Positions 10,970 to 21,596 of a stretch of 64,000 nt of DNA are shown one piece after another (the stretch's first letter is position 1; every line of letters begins with the position of its first letter). Below the pieces are notes generated by a model. The model was not told the origin of the DNA and searched no databases. It was given only the letters and a program-made list of their open reading frames with translations. Made by a program: the position numbers and the translations under genes. Source of the DNA: Turnera subulata (lineage: Eukaryota > Streptophyta > Magnoliopsida > Malpighiales > Passifloraceae); NCBI GenBank assembly GCA_028386065.3, contig JAKUCV010006247.1, positions 1-64,000 of the forward strand. Reading direction: 5' to 3'.

Positions 10970-13900
10970 TAAGAAATGCAGGCACTATTATGTGGATTGT
11001 CTTAATTACAAGACATGGTTCAAAACGAAAACGATAAGCTCAATGCTTGAATATGTTTTGAATCAATCTAATTAAAGTTCGTTATATTTCCTAGTAGATT
11101 ATGTGGATGTAATATCTACATTTGAGCTTGATGCAAAATTTATGTTTATGTAGGATGCCAATATAATGCTCCAATAGAGGCCATAAAAACTTTTTGCATG
11201 CTTTTACAGTAAACACCATCAAGTATTTTTAAGTATCGATTAAATACTCATTACTTTCAAATCTTGATTTATTTTTCAAAATTTGATTTTGTATGTTTAC
11301 AAAATTAAGAATGGGTGTTCAGCATGTAGAAAATTTTATTTTAATATTTTTGGTACTTTAGGATGACCTTCGTAAAGTGGATATTGGTTCCTTTCATATA
11401 GATATTTTATTAAATTTGCATCATAATGATTGTTCAAAATGTAGATTTGATGGAAATTTTACTCACTTGTGGCATAAAGACTTAGACATATGTCTAAGGA
11501 AAGAATACAAAGATTAATAAATAATGAAATCCTATTAGCTGGATTTTATTAATCTTGGCAATTGTGTGGTTTGTATTAAGAAAACAAACTAGACATGCTT
11601 AAGAAAAATTAGCCACAAACACCAAGCTCTTGAGGTTATATGAAGACATGTGATCTTTTGATGTATCAATTTCTATTAATAATCTTTATCATCTTTACTA
11701 ATGTCTTTTCACATTATGTTTTGGTATGTCTATTGTATGTAAAATCTCAACTAATAAATGACTTAAATGTATTTATCAATAAAGTTGAGAAGCAAATAAA
11801 CAAAATGGTGAAAACATTAGGTTTGATAGAGATGATAAGCATGATGAGAAGCATAAAAAAAATTGGACAAATTGTTGGTCTATTTGTCAGATTTTTTGAA
11901 AAGCATGACATGATGGTACATTGCAACTGAATTTAGTTGCTGAGAGATGAAATGTACCATTATGGAAATTGTTATGAGCATAATGAGTAATTTATTATAA
12001 CCCTCATTATCATGGATGTATACCTTGAAACTCACCATTTGGTTATTAGATAAGTTTCTATTATGATGATTCTAAGACTCATTTTGAGCTTTGGATAAAT
12101 AAAGAAATCTAGTCTAAAGCACCTGTATGTATAAGGTTGCTTGGTGAAGTGAGGATTTATGATCCATGTGTAAATATACTGGACTTATGAACATCCAATA
12201 TATTTATTGGTTATCCAGAGGGTGATATATTTTGTTGTTCTAACCATTTTATCAGAATCAATGAAACTGAGATTGCAAGTTTCATTAAGAATGATGACAT
12301 TAGTGGGAGTGAAAAATTTTTAAAGATAAAAGTTTATAAAGCCTTGTTACATATCTATGTACAAGTGACTTTTACTAGAGTTGTTGTTTCTATAATTATC
12401 GATGAGTCTGACAATTTATTTAGAATAACAAAATTTTTTCACTCATAATGATATAATCATCATCAATGAATCTGCAATAAGTGAATCTCAGTAAATAAAT
12501 CGTAAAGATCATATTAAGATGATCTCATAAATTAAGAATATTTATGATTTCATATGCTCTTATGATTTATTTACAAGAGTCTGAATTTAACTTGAGATAA
12601 ATGATGGTTCAGTTTCATTTTAAGCCATAATGATTTTGAAATGTGGTTGAATGTCATGAAAGATGAGTTGAAATAAACAGATTACAACTAAGTTTGGAAT
12701 TCAGTAGAGTTGCCAAAATTATGTGAAAGAGTTGTGTATTATGGGTCTTTAAGAACAAACACGACTTTATTGGCAATATCGAAAAATATAAGGCCAAATG
12801 AGTTGTCTAGTATTATACTCAGTAAGATGGCATTACCTGCAAAGACACCTTTTCTTTTATTTCCAAAAGGACTCTTAAGAATCATTACAGCAATAGTGGC
12901 TCATTATGATGTGGGGTCAAACCAAATGAATGTCAAAATGCTTTTCTGAATGATATTTAAAGGAAGAGATTTATATGGACCGACTTTGGGTTTCTCAAAT
13001 GAAGGAAAAGATTACATGACATGTATATTGATATACATATTTAAGAAAGCTCCATGGTAATGACATCTTTTGTTTAATGATTTCATTACTTTCTTTAGAT
13101 TTTAATGAAACACTGTTAATCGGTGTATATATCTAAAGATCAGTAGGAGCAAATTAATTTTATTTATGTGTATTAATAATATCATACTAGCTAATTATGA
13201 TGTTGGTTTACTTATGAATTATAACCAAGAATTCCTTATCTATGAACTTTTGAATATATGATATACTTGAGACATTTTATGTTATTGGAATTTAAATATT
13301 GCATAATAGAACAATTAGTATTTTAATTTGTCTCATGATGTGTATATCAATAAAATTTTATAAAAGTTCAAGATATATTAATAAAAGTTCATCAAGTGAT
13401 GTTTTAATTCAGAAGGGAGATTTTAGTCTCAATTAATGTTCAAGAAATGAATTGAAACCTCACAAGTTGGAGAATATTTCTTGTGCATTCATTATGAGAT
13501 GTCTAAATTATGCATAAATTATGAAGATTTAATACTCACATATAAGATGTCTGATCACATTAAAGTTATTAGATACTTAAATCCAAGTCTCACTGATTGT
13601 TGGACATGTTGAAGTTCATGAATTGTTTTTTTTTTTTTGAGAATCAAATAGTTCATGAATTGTTATTTGCTTATTTTAGATAAAAGAGCATTATGTTGGA
13701 TGAATGTGACATAAATTGTCATTTTTATATCCACTTTTGGGGCTAGATTTATATAGCTTTTGTAAAGCTATATTTATGGATTATGGCTGCATAATTTTAT
13801 TTCAGGGCTTGGAATTGTCGACTGTATTGCCAAGTCGCTGAAAACTTACTGTAATAATGTTGCAGCAATCTTCTTCTCTGAAAGCTGATGTGTACTGTAA

Positions 13901-13982
13901 AGGTGGAAAACACATTAAGTTAAAGTACATTATCGTTAAAGAAGAAGTTCAGAAACAAAAGTGTCAGTTGAACATACAAGTA
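10970..13982 (+). pseudogene. Copia gag-pol remnant
   Basis: Reading across frames recovers the copia polyprotein in order. A zinc-knuckle-like stretch lies near 10975-11030 (C..HYYVDC.NYK.W). The GAG-pre-integrase block is near 11470-11630, starting LWHKDL. Integrase follows at about 11640-12260, including 'SKAPVCIRLLGEVRIYDP' and 'FIGYPEG'. The RT N-terminus is at about 12640-13000, including 'GNIEKYKAK' and 'AHYDVG'. The RT core follows, with a mutated 'NNIILA' where VDDILLA is expected, near 13165. The RNase H end is at about 13800-13980, with 'GLGIVDCIAKSLKTYC' and 'KHIKLKYIIVKEEVQ'. Frame breaks and stops interrupt every domain, so nothing is translatable. The order and motifs fit a TNT1-like copia polyprotein. 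Confidence 0.85.
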
Positions 13983-14037
13983 NNNNNNNNNNNNNNNNNN
14001 NNNNNNNNNNNNNNNNNNNNNNNNNNNNNNNNNNNNN
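13983..14037. other. Assembly gap (55 N)
   Basis: There are 55 undetermined bases directly after the copia RNase H domain. The end of pol, the polypurine tract and a ~470-bp 3' LTR are expected here, so the true gap is probably larger than 55 bases. Confidence 0.95.
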
Positions 14038-14960
14038 TTTTTGAATGGTATGAATAATTGACTGCGTCGCCAATCCACCATGTTCCTGTTAAAAAAAAAA
14101 AAAAAGAAAAGAAAAATCCACCGTGTTAGTGTATATTTTCAGTCTTTCCCAGCAATTCATCATATATATATTTACCGACTAATTACAATGTTTTGTTATT
14201 AATAAAAACTCATCTTCTTGTTATCTCCGTTGGATCACTTATATATTTTTTCACATCAATTTTTTTTTAAAAAAAAATAAAACTTACACATCCTATTAGA
14301 ATTTAAAAAAAAAAATGAGTGACTAGTAAGGGTCAAGTCATCGTTAACTTCTTGAAGTGAACTGAGTCAAGTCATCGCAGTGTTAATTAACCCAATTTTG
14401 TGTCACAACCTCCAAACGGATTTGACATTCTTAACTTTTAAGTTGAACAAATTTCATCGCAGGGAGAAGAACTACTGTTTTATGATGCCTAGAGTGACGA
14501 ATTGTAAACCAATTTTCTGTTTTTTTGTTGAAGACTCGGTAGAAGGATGACTCACATATATAGCAGACTAGGTCATAGTAACTTGATTATTCTTGTCTAT
14601 AGTTACTATCGGCGGTACCTTAAACTTAATTGCATCAACTAATTCTCTTACGACTAGAAAATGTTACGCATCTTAATTTTATAGTGCGGTGTCAGGTCAA
14701 TACGTGGCAAATCGGAAGACGATCAAAAAGATGTAAAAACAACATTTGAAAACAGATGTGTTACGGTAATTAACTGCAACTAGGCTTACCTGATCATGTA
14801 ACTTCTCCTGCCCAAGTCAACCAGTCTAGAGGCTTTACCATGAAAACTGGAAGTCAACTAGCCAACAATATGAATAATTAGGCAAAGTAGGGCCGGTCAC
14901 GGCTGCATGAAATTCACGGAGTTGCAATGTCAACTTTATGTTTTCAAGTAAGGGTTTATT
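14038..14960 (-). other. Upstream flank of LRR-RLK copy A (duplicated at 17960-19930)
   Basis: Blocks here match the flank upstream of LRR-RLK copy B in the same order. Examples are 'tttttgaa(t/c)g(g/a)tatga', the 'gaactgagtcaagtca' block, 'agaaggatgac', and 'gaaaactggaagtcaactag' with 'aattcacggagttg'. Because the genes point leftward, this is the 5' flank of copy A, displaced from it by the copia insertion. No gene lies in it. Confidence 0.75.
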
Positions 14961-15435
14961 TAACACATTTCCTCTCATTTTGGTGGGGATTGGATGAAAG
15001 GTATTTTTGGGGTTTCATGTATTGTGTTTGTGAGGATTTGTGTATTTAAAATGGATTGGATTGGAAGGTATTTTTGGGGTTTCAAGTATTGTGTATCTAA
15101 AATCTTTTGTGTGCCACTGAAGAAGTTGTCACTAGGGTACAATTGTTTCGAAGCTCTACAATTTGCTAAAGAGGTGAAAAAATCAAGTTCAGGGCTGGAG
15201 GGGTCATTGCTCGAGAAATTCTCTTGCAAAAAGAGGACTTGGAGGTCTCTTGAATTGCCTATTGTGGTGGGAAGATTACGTGAGAGTTGATTTCTGTCCA
15301 AAGAAATTTCGAGTAAAGTTGAGATGTTGAACAAACTTGCTGGAATATGGCCTGTTAGATTATTATAAGTAACATCAAAATGTTATGATTCAATTGAAAG
15401 ATAATGTTGAGAGTTAGTTTTTTACTAAGGTGCCC

Positions 15436-16713
15436 GGGTTAATTACATTTTGACCCCCTCAATTCTAGTTTATTTTTGACTCACCTCCTGAATTTTTTTT
15501 TTAGTCAAATGACCACCTGAACTCCCAATTTCATGCAATTAACCACTTCCGTCCAAGGATAGATGGATTCCGTTACTTGCACTAACGGAATATTGGGATG
15601 GATGACACGTGGCAGCATCATAATTATTCAATAATGTTTTATTATTTTTTTAAAAAAATACGATATAAAAATATTTATATCAAAGAAAATAATTGTTTAA
15701 TATTTTCTTATTTTTTTTCCAACAAAAATATAAAATAGAAAGGGAATAATAAAAAAATTATACCAATTGATTGGTAATTATTATTCCCTAAAAATATGGA
15801 AAGCTCTCATTAATTGGTATTAAAATCACATAAAACCTAAAATTTAGGAAAATAATAATTTTTATCCGATTAATTGGTATAAAAATAAAAATATGCCTAA
15901 ATTTTAGAAAATTAATAATTATTATGCCCTAAAAAAATGAAAAGCTCCCATTAACTGGTATAAAAATAGAAAAATACCTAAATTTTAGGAACGTAATAAT
16001 TATTATTCCCTAAAAATATGAAAAGCTCTCATTAATTGGTATAAAAATAAAAAAAAACCTAAATTTTAGGAAATTAATCATTCCATAAAAATATAAAAAA
16101 ATCCTATTAATTTTTATAAAAATAAAAGAATACCAAAATTTTAGGAAATTAATAATTATTATTCCCTAAAAATATGAAAATATCTCATTAATTTCTATAT
16201 TTTAGGGAATAATAATTATTAATTTCCTAAAATTTAGGTATTTTTTTTAATTTTTACCAAAATATGGGAGCTTTCTATATTATTAAGAAAATAATAATTA
16301 TTATTTTCCTAAAATTTAGGTATTTTTTATTTTTATACCAATTAATGGGAGCTTTCTATATTTTTAGGGAATAATAGTTACCAATTAATTGGTAAATTTT
16401 TTTATTTTTTCTTTTTTATTTTGTTTTTTGGAAAAAAATAAAAAAATTATTAAATACTTATTTCCTTTGATATGATATTTTTATTTTGTATTTTTTGTTA
16501 AAAAAGAATAAAAAATTATTGAATTATTATGGTGCTGCCACGTGTCATGTTCAAAGAATATTCCGTTAGTGCAAGTAACGGAATCCATGTGCCCATGGAC
16601 GGAAGTGGTTAATTGCTTCAAATTGGGAGTTCAGGTGGTCATTTGACGAAAAAAAAATTCAGGGGTGAGTCAAAAATAAATCGAAATTCAGGGAGTCAAA
16701 ATGTAATTAACCC
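15436..16713. mobile_element. Foldback MULE-type MITE, 1278 bp, with internal minisatellite
   Basis: The ends GGGTTAATTACATTTTGAC / GTCAAAATGTAATTAACCC are perfect inverted repeats. The outer arms stay complementary for about 190 bp, including 'ccgttacttgcactaacgga' and a 'gacacgtggcagca' block. An exact 9-bp duplication, aaggtgccc, flanks the element (15427-15435 and 16714-16722), which is the Mutator hallmark. The interior has ~80-bp units (tattccctaaaaatatg... cctaaattttagga) repeated about five times in one orientation, then two to three times inverted, so most of the element can fold. It lies in an intron of LRR-RLK copy B. No transposase is present. Confidence 0.9.
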
Positions 16714-17539
16714 AAGGTGCCCACCCTTAACACACAGGTGGATATAAATCCAATGTGGGCACCTTATCAATGTTTGGGTTAATATCCAAAGTGTTAAGGT
16801 GAGCACCTTATCAATTGTGTATATTTCGCACACATATACTCCTCAATTCGAACTTAGATTGATATTTGGGACCCAGGCTTTCTCCATTAGGATATTCAAA
16901 AGTAAAAGCTCAGAAAAAAAAAGAAACAAATTAACATGTATCCATCTCTTCATTATAGTTTCTCCGAATGATTCTCATCAGACTAGAATCTAATTACTGG
17001 TGATATTCAGGTTTACGTACCAGTCAGGAGAACAATCTTACGTTTTGTATCAGGAGCTGCACTTGGCGTTTTAGCCCAGTCACTGTCTTGCTGACTGTGA
17101 TTGTACCCAGTCTTTGATATTATTAAAATTGAATATCAATGAGCAAAAAAAAAAAAAATGATGATCAATATTGTATACTACAGGTAACTATATAGCATGG
17201 TGGTACAGTAAAAACATTCATACCTGAAAAACTGTTGTAGGAAAAATCAATATTTTGAATGGAAGTCATGTTGAATATGCATTGAGGGATTTGACCTGTA
17301 AATTGAAATATGGAAAAGAGAGATAGAGAGAGAGAATAAATGTATAGTAAAGCAAAAGAAAACTGCTCCATCACCTACATAATCATACGGACCTGTAAGA
17401 TTGTTCACACCAAGAAACAGTTTCTTAAGCATGGATAAGTGACCAATTTCTTCAGGTTAGCTCCTTCGAAATGATTGTATGATAAGGCTAGTGCCTGTAG
17501 CTTTCTGCACTTCCATATTCAGAGTTGAGTTTTCGGGAG

Positions 17540-17840
17540 AGGACTAATCACATTTTTCATCTTTTGTGTTTGTTGTTTTTGGACATTTTTCATCATTCTT
17601 ATAAAATGAACATTTTTCATCTTTGTATTAAATTTTTGAGATATTTTTTTATTTTTTTCGATTTTCCACACAGAAAATGCTAACGTGTCATTCAGAGAAG
17701 AATGAAAAAACATTAACGCGTCAGCAGTTTCTATGCGGGAAATCGGGAAAAAATTAAAAAATATCTCAAAAATTCAATACGGAGATAAAAAAAAGTCCAA
17801 AACGACAAAAACATGAATAAAAAATATGATTAATCCGTTC
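17540..17840. mobile_element. Small foldback MITE (~300 bp)
   Basis: The left end 'ggactaatcacattttt' and the complement of the right end, 'ggattaatcatattttt', are imperfect inverted repeats. The arms then continue with 'tttttggac' / 'gtccaaaac'. The element interrupts an LRR of pseudogene B relative to copy A. A clean target duplication is not seen, so the superfamily is open. Confidence 0.5.
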
Positions 17841-17935
17841 TCTGGAAGATTTCCATATATACAGTTGTATACGAAGCCAATGGCTACCAAAGAAGACATG
17901 TTAAAATTCCATATGGAATTGTACCTGCCAACAAC

Positions 17936-18587
17936 AGTAAATTATTAACTTTTGTTTATTATTTTTGAACGATATGAAAAATAATGGACTGCGGCGTCCA
18001 TCCACCATTTTTAAAGTTTAGGTCTTTCTTTCCCACCAACTAATACGTTCCCCAAGATCTATTTATTATTAATAAAAATTTATCGCTCATATAAAAAAGA
18101 AAAAGACTCATCAATAAACTTATCAAAAAATGGTATATTGTATGTCATTGTGGTTGCTTCTTATTTTTCTTATCAACATCTTTTTAAAATATCACACATC
18201 TCGTTAGAATAAAAAGAATGAGTACGTGAGTGAAACGAGTCAAGTTATCTACTGCCACTCTCCTCAAGCGTGCTCCCTCAATGTTATAGTCACAGTAGTA
18301 CTCTGTTTGCTTTTTCTTTGCTTCAAGTGTTATGCTCTCGCTAGTCATTTACGTCATTGACTTCTAGTGTACCGATTTATGATGATGAATAAAACTCACG
18401 ATTAGCATAAAAAAAAAAGTTATTGTAAAATTCTTCTTAAAGGTAAATGAACTGAGTCAAGTCACTGTAAAATTCTTCTTAAAGGTAAATGAACTGAGTC
18501 AAGTCACTGTTAATTCTTAACTATTGTTAAAAGTTTTAACAGATTTCATCGAGGGGGGCAAGAACCCTACTATTTCATGATGCCTCC
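17936..18587. other. 5' flank of LRR-RLK copy B, no gene
   Basis: This is homologous in blocks to 14038-14500. It contains a perfect 42-bp tandem duplication at 18424-18507. Nothing coding is seen. Confidence 0.7.
18424..18507. repeat. Perfect 42-bp tandem duplication
   Basis: The unit begins 'tgtaaaattcttcttaaagg' and is present twice, at 18424-18465 and 18466-18507. The homologous flank at 14350 has one unit, so the duplication is recent. Confidence 0.9.
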
Positions 18588-18989
18588 TAGGGGTGTAAAC
18601 GAGCAGAGCCAGTTCGTGAGCTGTTCGAGATCGGCTCGGTGAAAGTTCGTATTCGGCTCCACATTATCGAGCTCGAGCCGAACTCGAGCCGAGATTTTAT
18701 ATCAAACAAGCCGAGCTCGAGCTTGGTAATATTTGGCTCGCTAAGCTCGCGAGCTTTATCGAGCCTTAACGAGCCTTATCAAATTAGCATATTTTACCGA
18801 GCCTTATCAAATTAAATAAGCATTTAACATAAACGAGCCTAATCGAGCCGAGCTCGAGCTTTTTGATTCAAGCTCGAGCTCGTGCTCATACTTTGAAGCT
18901 CGGTCGAGCTCGAGCTCTCAATAATTTTTTTTCGAGCTCGAGCCGAGCCTACGTATATTCGGGCTCGACTCGGCTCGATTACACCCCTA
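18588..18989. mobile_element. hAT-type MITE, 402 bp, rich in GAGCTCGAGC motifs
   Basis: The terminal inverted repeats TAGGGGTGTAA / TTACACCCCTA are flanked by an exact 8-bp duplication, atgcctcc (18580-18587 and 18990-18997), which is diagnostic of hAT elements. The interior is built from overlapping palindromic 'gagctcgagc' and 'cggctcg' motifs. It is GC-rich against an A/T-rich background. No coding capacity. It is inserted in the upstream flank of LRR-RLK copy B; the flank of copy A (about 14490) lacks it. Confidence 0.9.
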
Positions 18990-19093
18990 ATGCCTCCATT
19001 GACGATTAATGCCTAGCAGCAGTTTGCTGTAATTTTGTGTTTGAAAGTCTAGAAGGATGACACGTATATAGGAGACTAGGTCACAGGAAATTG

Positions 19094-19234
19094 TTTTTTG
19101 GTACACCGCAATTACATAAATACCCACAACCTCAAACCCCCCACACTACCCTCGATCCCTTCCACTGGGTTCGAACCCATGACCCCTTAAAACCCAGCCA
19201 AGGGAGATGTCATCCAGCTACAAGTAGCTTTGGC
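19094..19234 (-). mobile_element. tRNA-derived SINE
   Basis: The minus strand carries a perfect Pol III B-box-like GGGTTCGAACCC (19168-19180 region), preceded by a degenerate A-box region. It ends in 'gtaccaaaaaac', an A-rich 3' tail. The insert is flanked by an 18-bp direct repeat beginning 'ctaggtcacag' with a single mismatch (19076-19093 and 19235-19252). Short length, internal B box, A-rich end and a long target duplication together indicate a SINE mobilised by a LINE. I do not assign a named family. Confidence 0.75.
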
Positions 19235-19410
19235 CTAGGTCACAGAAAATTGATTATTCCTGTTTTTTTTTTATGCTAATTACATCAGCAAATCCCTTAT
19301 GTTATCCATGTTTTACAGTGCAGTAGTGACAGGTCTACACGTGGCGGCTCGAAAGATAGGGAGATGACCAAAAGATAGAAGGGGGTAAAATTAAACAACA
19401 GCGTTTATTA

Positions 19411-19697
19411 CTCCCTCTGTCCCTCTTTTATTGACGTTTTAACAATTTAGTTTTGTCCCAAAATAATTGTCGTTTTAGGATATTCTATGAGCATTAAATG
19501 AAATTTTATCCACTTTGCCCTTTATCCCAACCAGATATTACTAGATATCTTCATTTTGGTTGCTGGTGTTATCTTTATTTAAATTAAGGGTAATTTAGTC
19601 TCAACCTAATACAAATTTTAAAAAGTACAGCTATTAAATACATTCCTTAATATGTGTGTACATACCTTAAACGTCAATAAAAAAAGAACAGAGGGGT
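19411..19697. mobile_element. Stowaway-type MITE (Tc1/mariner)
   Basis: The left end CTCCCTCTGTCCCTCTTTTA and the inverted right end (ttaaacgtcaataaaaaaag, then aacagaggggt) form the classical Stowaway TIR, bounded by TA on both sides (19409-19410 and 19698-19699). Length is 287 bp, non-coding. Confidence 0.85.
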
Positions 19698-20047
19698 TAG
19701 TAACTTATACCTGAGGGCTACTCCGGGTGGGAAGATCTACTTTGCGTCTTTAATTAATTGCAACTAGTGACAAGTTTACAAGTCAACTAGCCTTGGAGTC
19801 TTGCCAAGAAAACTGGAAGTCAACTAGCCAACCGTAGGAGTAGGGCCGGCGGCTGCAAGAAATTCACGGAGTTGTAATGTCAATTTTATGTCTTCAAGTA
19901 AGGGTTATTTGATTGTCAATCATGTAAACCGAGATTCAAGGTGCGACATTGAAAGGCTGCTTTTGGGTAAAATTGGAACATGCTTTTATCGCTTCGCTTG
20001 GGCTTAGGCATCAGATTGGAAGACGACGATGCTTGAATATATACTAG
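19698..20047. other. End of duplicated RLK flank; no gene
   Basis: Similarity to 14800-14960 continues to about 19915 ('aattcacggagttg(t/c)aatgtcaa'). No recognisable feature follows up to 20047. Confidence 0.6.
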
Positions 20048-20236
20048 GCCAGTAGAGGCATTTTGAGAAAGAATGTCAAACTGTGGGATGACTTGATGAT
20101 AAAGGTAGGAGAGGGTATCCCAAATTTAATTTCTTTATCGGGGGTTCGTTTTTGGGCTGTAAACCATTCAGGATGGCGCATTAGTTTACAGGAGGAGCAG
20201 AGCAAATTAGAAGTATGCAAGTTTTACAAGCGGTAA
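20048..20236 (+). pseudogene. Unrecognised exon-like open frame (~60 codons)
   Basis: The frame between stops at 20045 and 20234 encodes a protein-like stretch with balanced composition, including 'LWDDLMIKVGEGIPNLISLS' and 'GVRFWAVNHSGWRISLQEEQ', ending '...CKFYKR*'. It has no ATG at its start. Tryptophan and glycine content and lack of low complexity suggest a fragment of a real gene or transposon protein, but I do not recognise the family. It lies between the LRR-RLK flank and the OPR pseudogene. Confidence 0.35.
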
Positions 20237-20909
20237 AAGCCACCCATTATCATGCTCTGTAATTGATGTACTATGGTGGAAAACACCCATGTATCGTATG
20301 CGTATGTAGCCACCAAATCTCAGTGCGTAAACTATTTATGCGCGTGTACCTTTCAATTGAATTTTTTAGACTTGCAGTTGCACTTTCTTAATTTTCTAAT
20401 CACAACCTATTTGAAAGAGATTAAATTAGATAAAGTTCTTCAATCAACGGCTAAGAACAAGGTTCGTATCCCAAATTCAACAAACAAAGCCATAATTTAT
20501 GTTGATAAAGCAATGGTGTTGTGTTTACTCATACACACCATGTGTTTCTGTATTTGTCTATATTGAAACACTTAATCTCAAGAGGTGGTTTTGGTCACAT
20601 AAGTCTATTTTATTAGGTAGCCTGTTGGGTTTTTTTGGTTTTGGTTTTGGTTGCAAAGCACGTTCAACTAAAATTGTGAAATAAAGAAAAACAGTTGCAA
20701 GTTTGCGGGATGCATTTTGAATAGCATTTAACTATTGAAAGGGGTCTCAAATTACGCGTGGTCAAAGTAGAGAAAACATTAGGAAATTTCATCAAAAGAA
20801 AAAGAGGGAATAAGACAAATATTGAGATTATGTTTTTAATTTCAAATTTCAAATTCTAGTGAGAGAGGCTCCTCCTTTTCTTTAGTTTTTCTCTTCTTCA
20901 AAATTCAAA

Positions 20910-21419
20910 ATGTGGGTTGCCATGAATGGTTCCTTCACCATCCATGGTGAACCCCCCCACTTCTCTAGTTCATTTTCTTACTCTTTTAGTATTGTTGTAG
21001 ATATAGTACCCTTATATGGGAATAAAAGTTGTTCTCATTGTGAGAGTTGTTCTCCTTGTGAGAGTGTTTCTCCTTGTGAGAGTATTTTGTTCTTCCCATG
21101 GGCAAGGTCAAGCTTTCCGGTAAGCAAGTCACGGATGGGAGAATCTTGTTCTCGTGTTGGTGATTTACTTCGAGTGGGAGGCGAGGCGAAGCATTATGGT
21201 GAAGTTTTAGTATACGGGTGGGAGTTTTCACGTCTCTTTCATCCCGTTGTTAATGTCTTCTTTGGGTGGTTTCCCTCTGTAAGAGCCGTTAGTTTTCATT
21301 CAAGAGTGCCGTTGGGTTCGGCCTATGGGAACGACTTTTCTTTCCAAAAGTTGTTTAGATTGTGTATCCTGTCATCTACAGGACCCTTCTTCGTGAAGAA
21401 CGCTTTCTTACTTCCCTGA
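20910..21419 (+). CDS. Unrecognised ORF in the retro-insertion (169 codons)
   Basis: It starts MWVAMNGSFTIHG and contains a short cysteine repeat (SCSHCESCSPCESVSPCES) near residues 40-58, from tandem 'tctccttgtgagagt' units. It has no domain I recognise. It follows a CT-rich leader, as a 5' UTR would, and is followed by about 180 bp of 3'-UTR-like sequence before the LTR. It could be the coding part of a retrocopied transcript or a chance frame in a transposon. Codon use and composition do not settle it. Confidence 0.3.
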   Translation: MWVAMNGSFTIHGEPPHFSSSFSYSFSIVVDIVPLYGNKSCSHCESCSPCESVSPCESILFFPWARSSFPVSKSRMGESCSRVGDLLRVGGEAKHYGEVLVYGWEFSRLFHPVVNVFFGWFPSVRAVSFHSRVPLGSAYGNDFSFQKLFRLCILSSTGPFFVKNAFLLP

Positions 21420-21596
21420 CAACCCGTGGCTTTTTGGGCCACACTCAAATCTTCTAAGTCCTTGCAGATTAGCTCCACGGAAGACCGGTATCAGTATTTA
21501 CTTTCGGTTTGTTAGATTGTTTAGTCTCTCCTATATGTTCACTGTGTTATGTTCTTCTTATTTGAGTATTTGTAATTTTCTTGGAGTCCTAGAGTT

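Larger units (their letters stand above)
8691..14037 (+). mobile_element. Degenerate Ty1/copia retrotransposon
   Basis: The 5' LTR (8691-9160) is followed by a primer-binding site, a decayed gag-pol in the canonical copia order (GAG zinc knuckle, pre-integrase, integrase, RT, RNase H), and then the assembly gap. The 3' LTR is not visible. Sequence beyond the gap is the upstream flank of LRR-RLK copy A, so the element was inserted just 5' of that gene. Very high A/T content and many stops indicate age. Confidence 0.85.
14975..17935 (-). pseudogene. LRR receptor kinase pseudogene copy B, scattered LRR fragments
   Basis: Fragments occur in the same order as copy A, all on the minus strand. One is near 17935-17840, matching the 'IPYGIFN' LRR region. 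Another is at 17475-17385 and ends in the NNLTG-type block. A small LRR exon (17300-17220: GQIPQCIFNMTSIQNIDF..) keeps good splice boundaries. LRRs at 15370-15090 include ISTLLEISLDRNQLS and FFTSLANCRA. The leftmost part (14975-15090) is unrelated, repetitive sequence ('ttggggtttcatgtattgtg', twice). The kinase domain is absent. The fragments are separated by a MULE (15436-16713) and another foldback MITE (about 17540-17840). It is clearly dead. Confidence 0.85.

Noticed and set aside
19150..19200. Possible tRNA gene (GGGTTCGAACCC)
   Set aside because: Only the B box is good; there is no complete cloverleaf, and the segment is bounded by a target duplication, so it is a SINE.
21510..21596. 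Left boundary of the first solo LTR at 21510 (TGTTAG)
   Set aside because: Homology with the second LTR ends at ..ACTTACA (21597), and only that boundary gives a perfect gagtt duplication.
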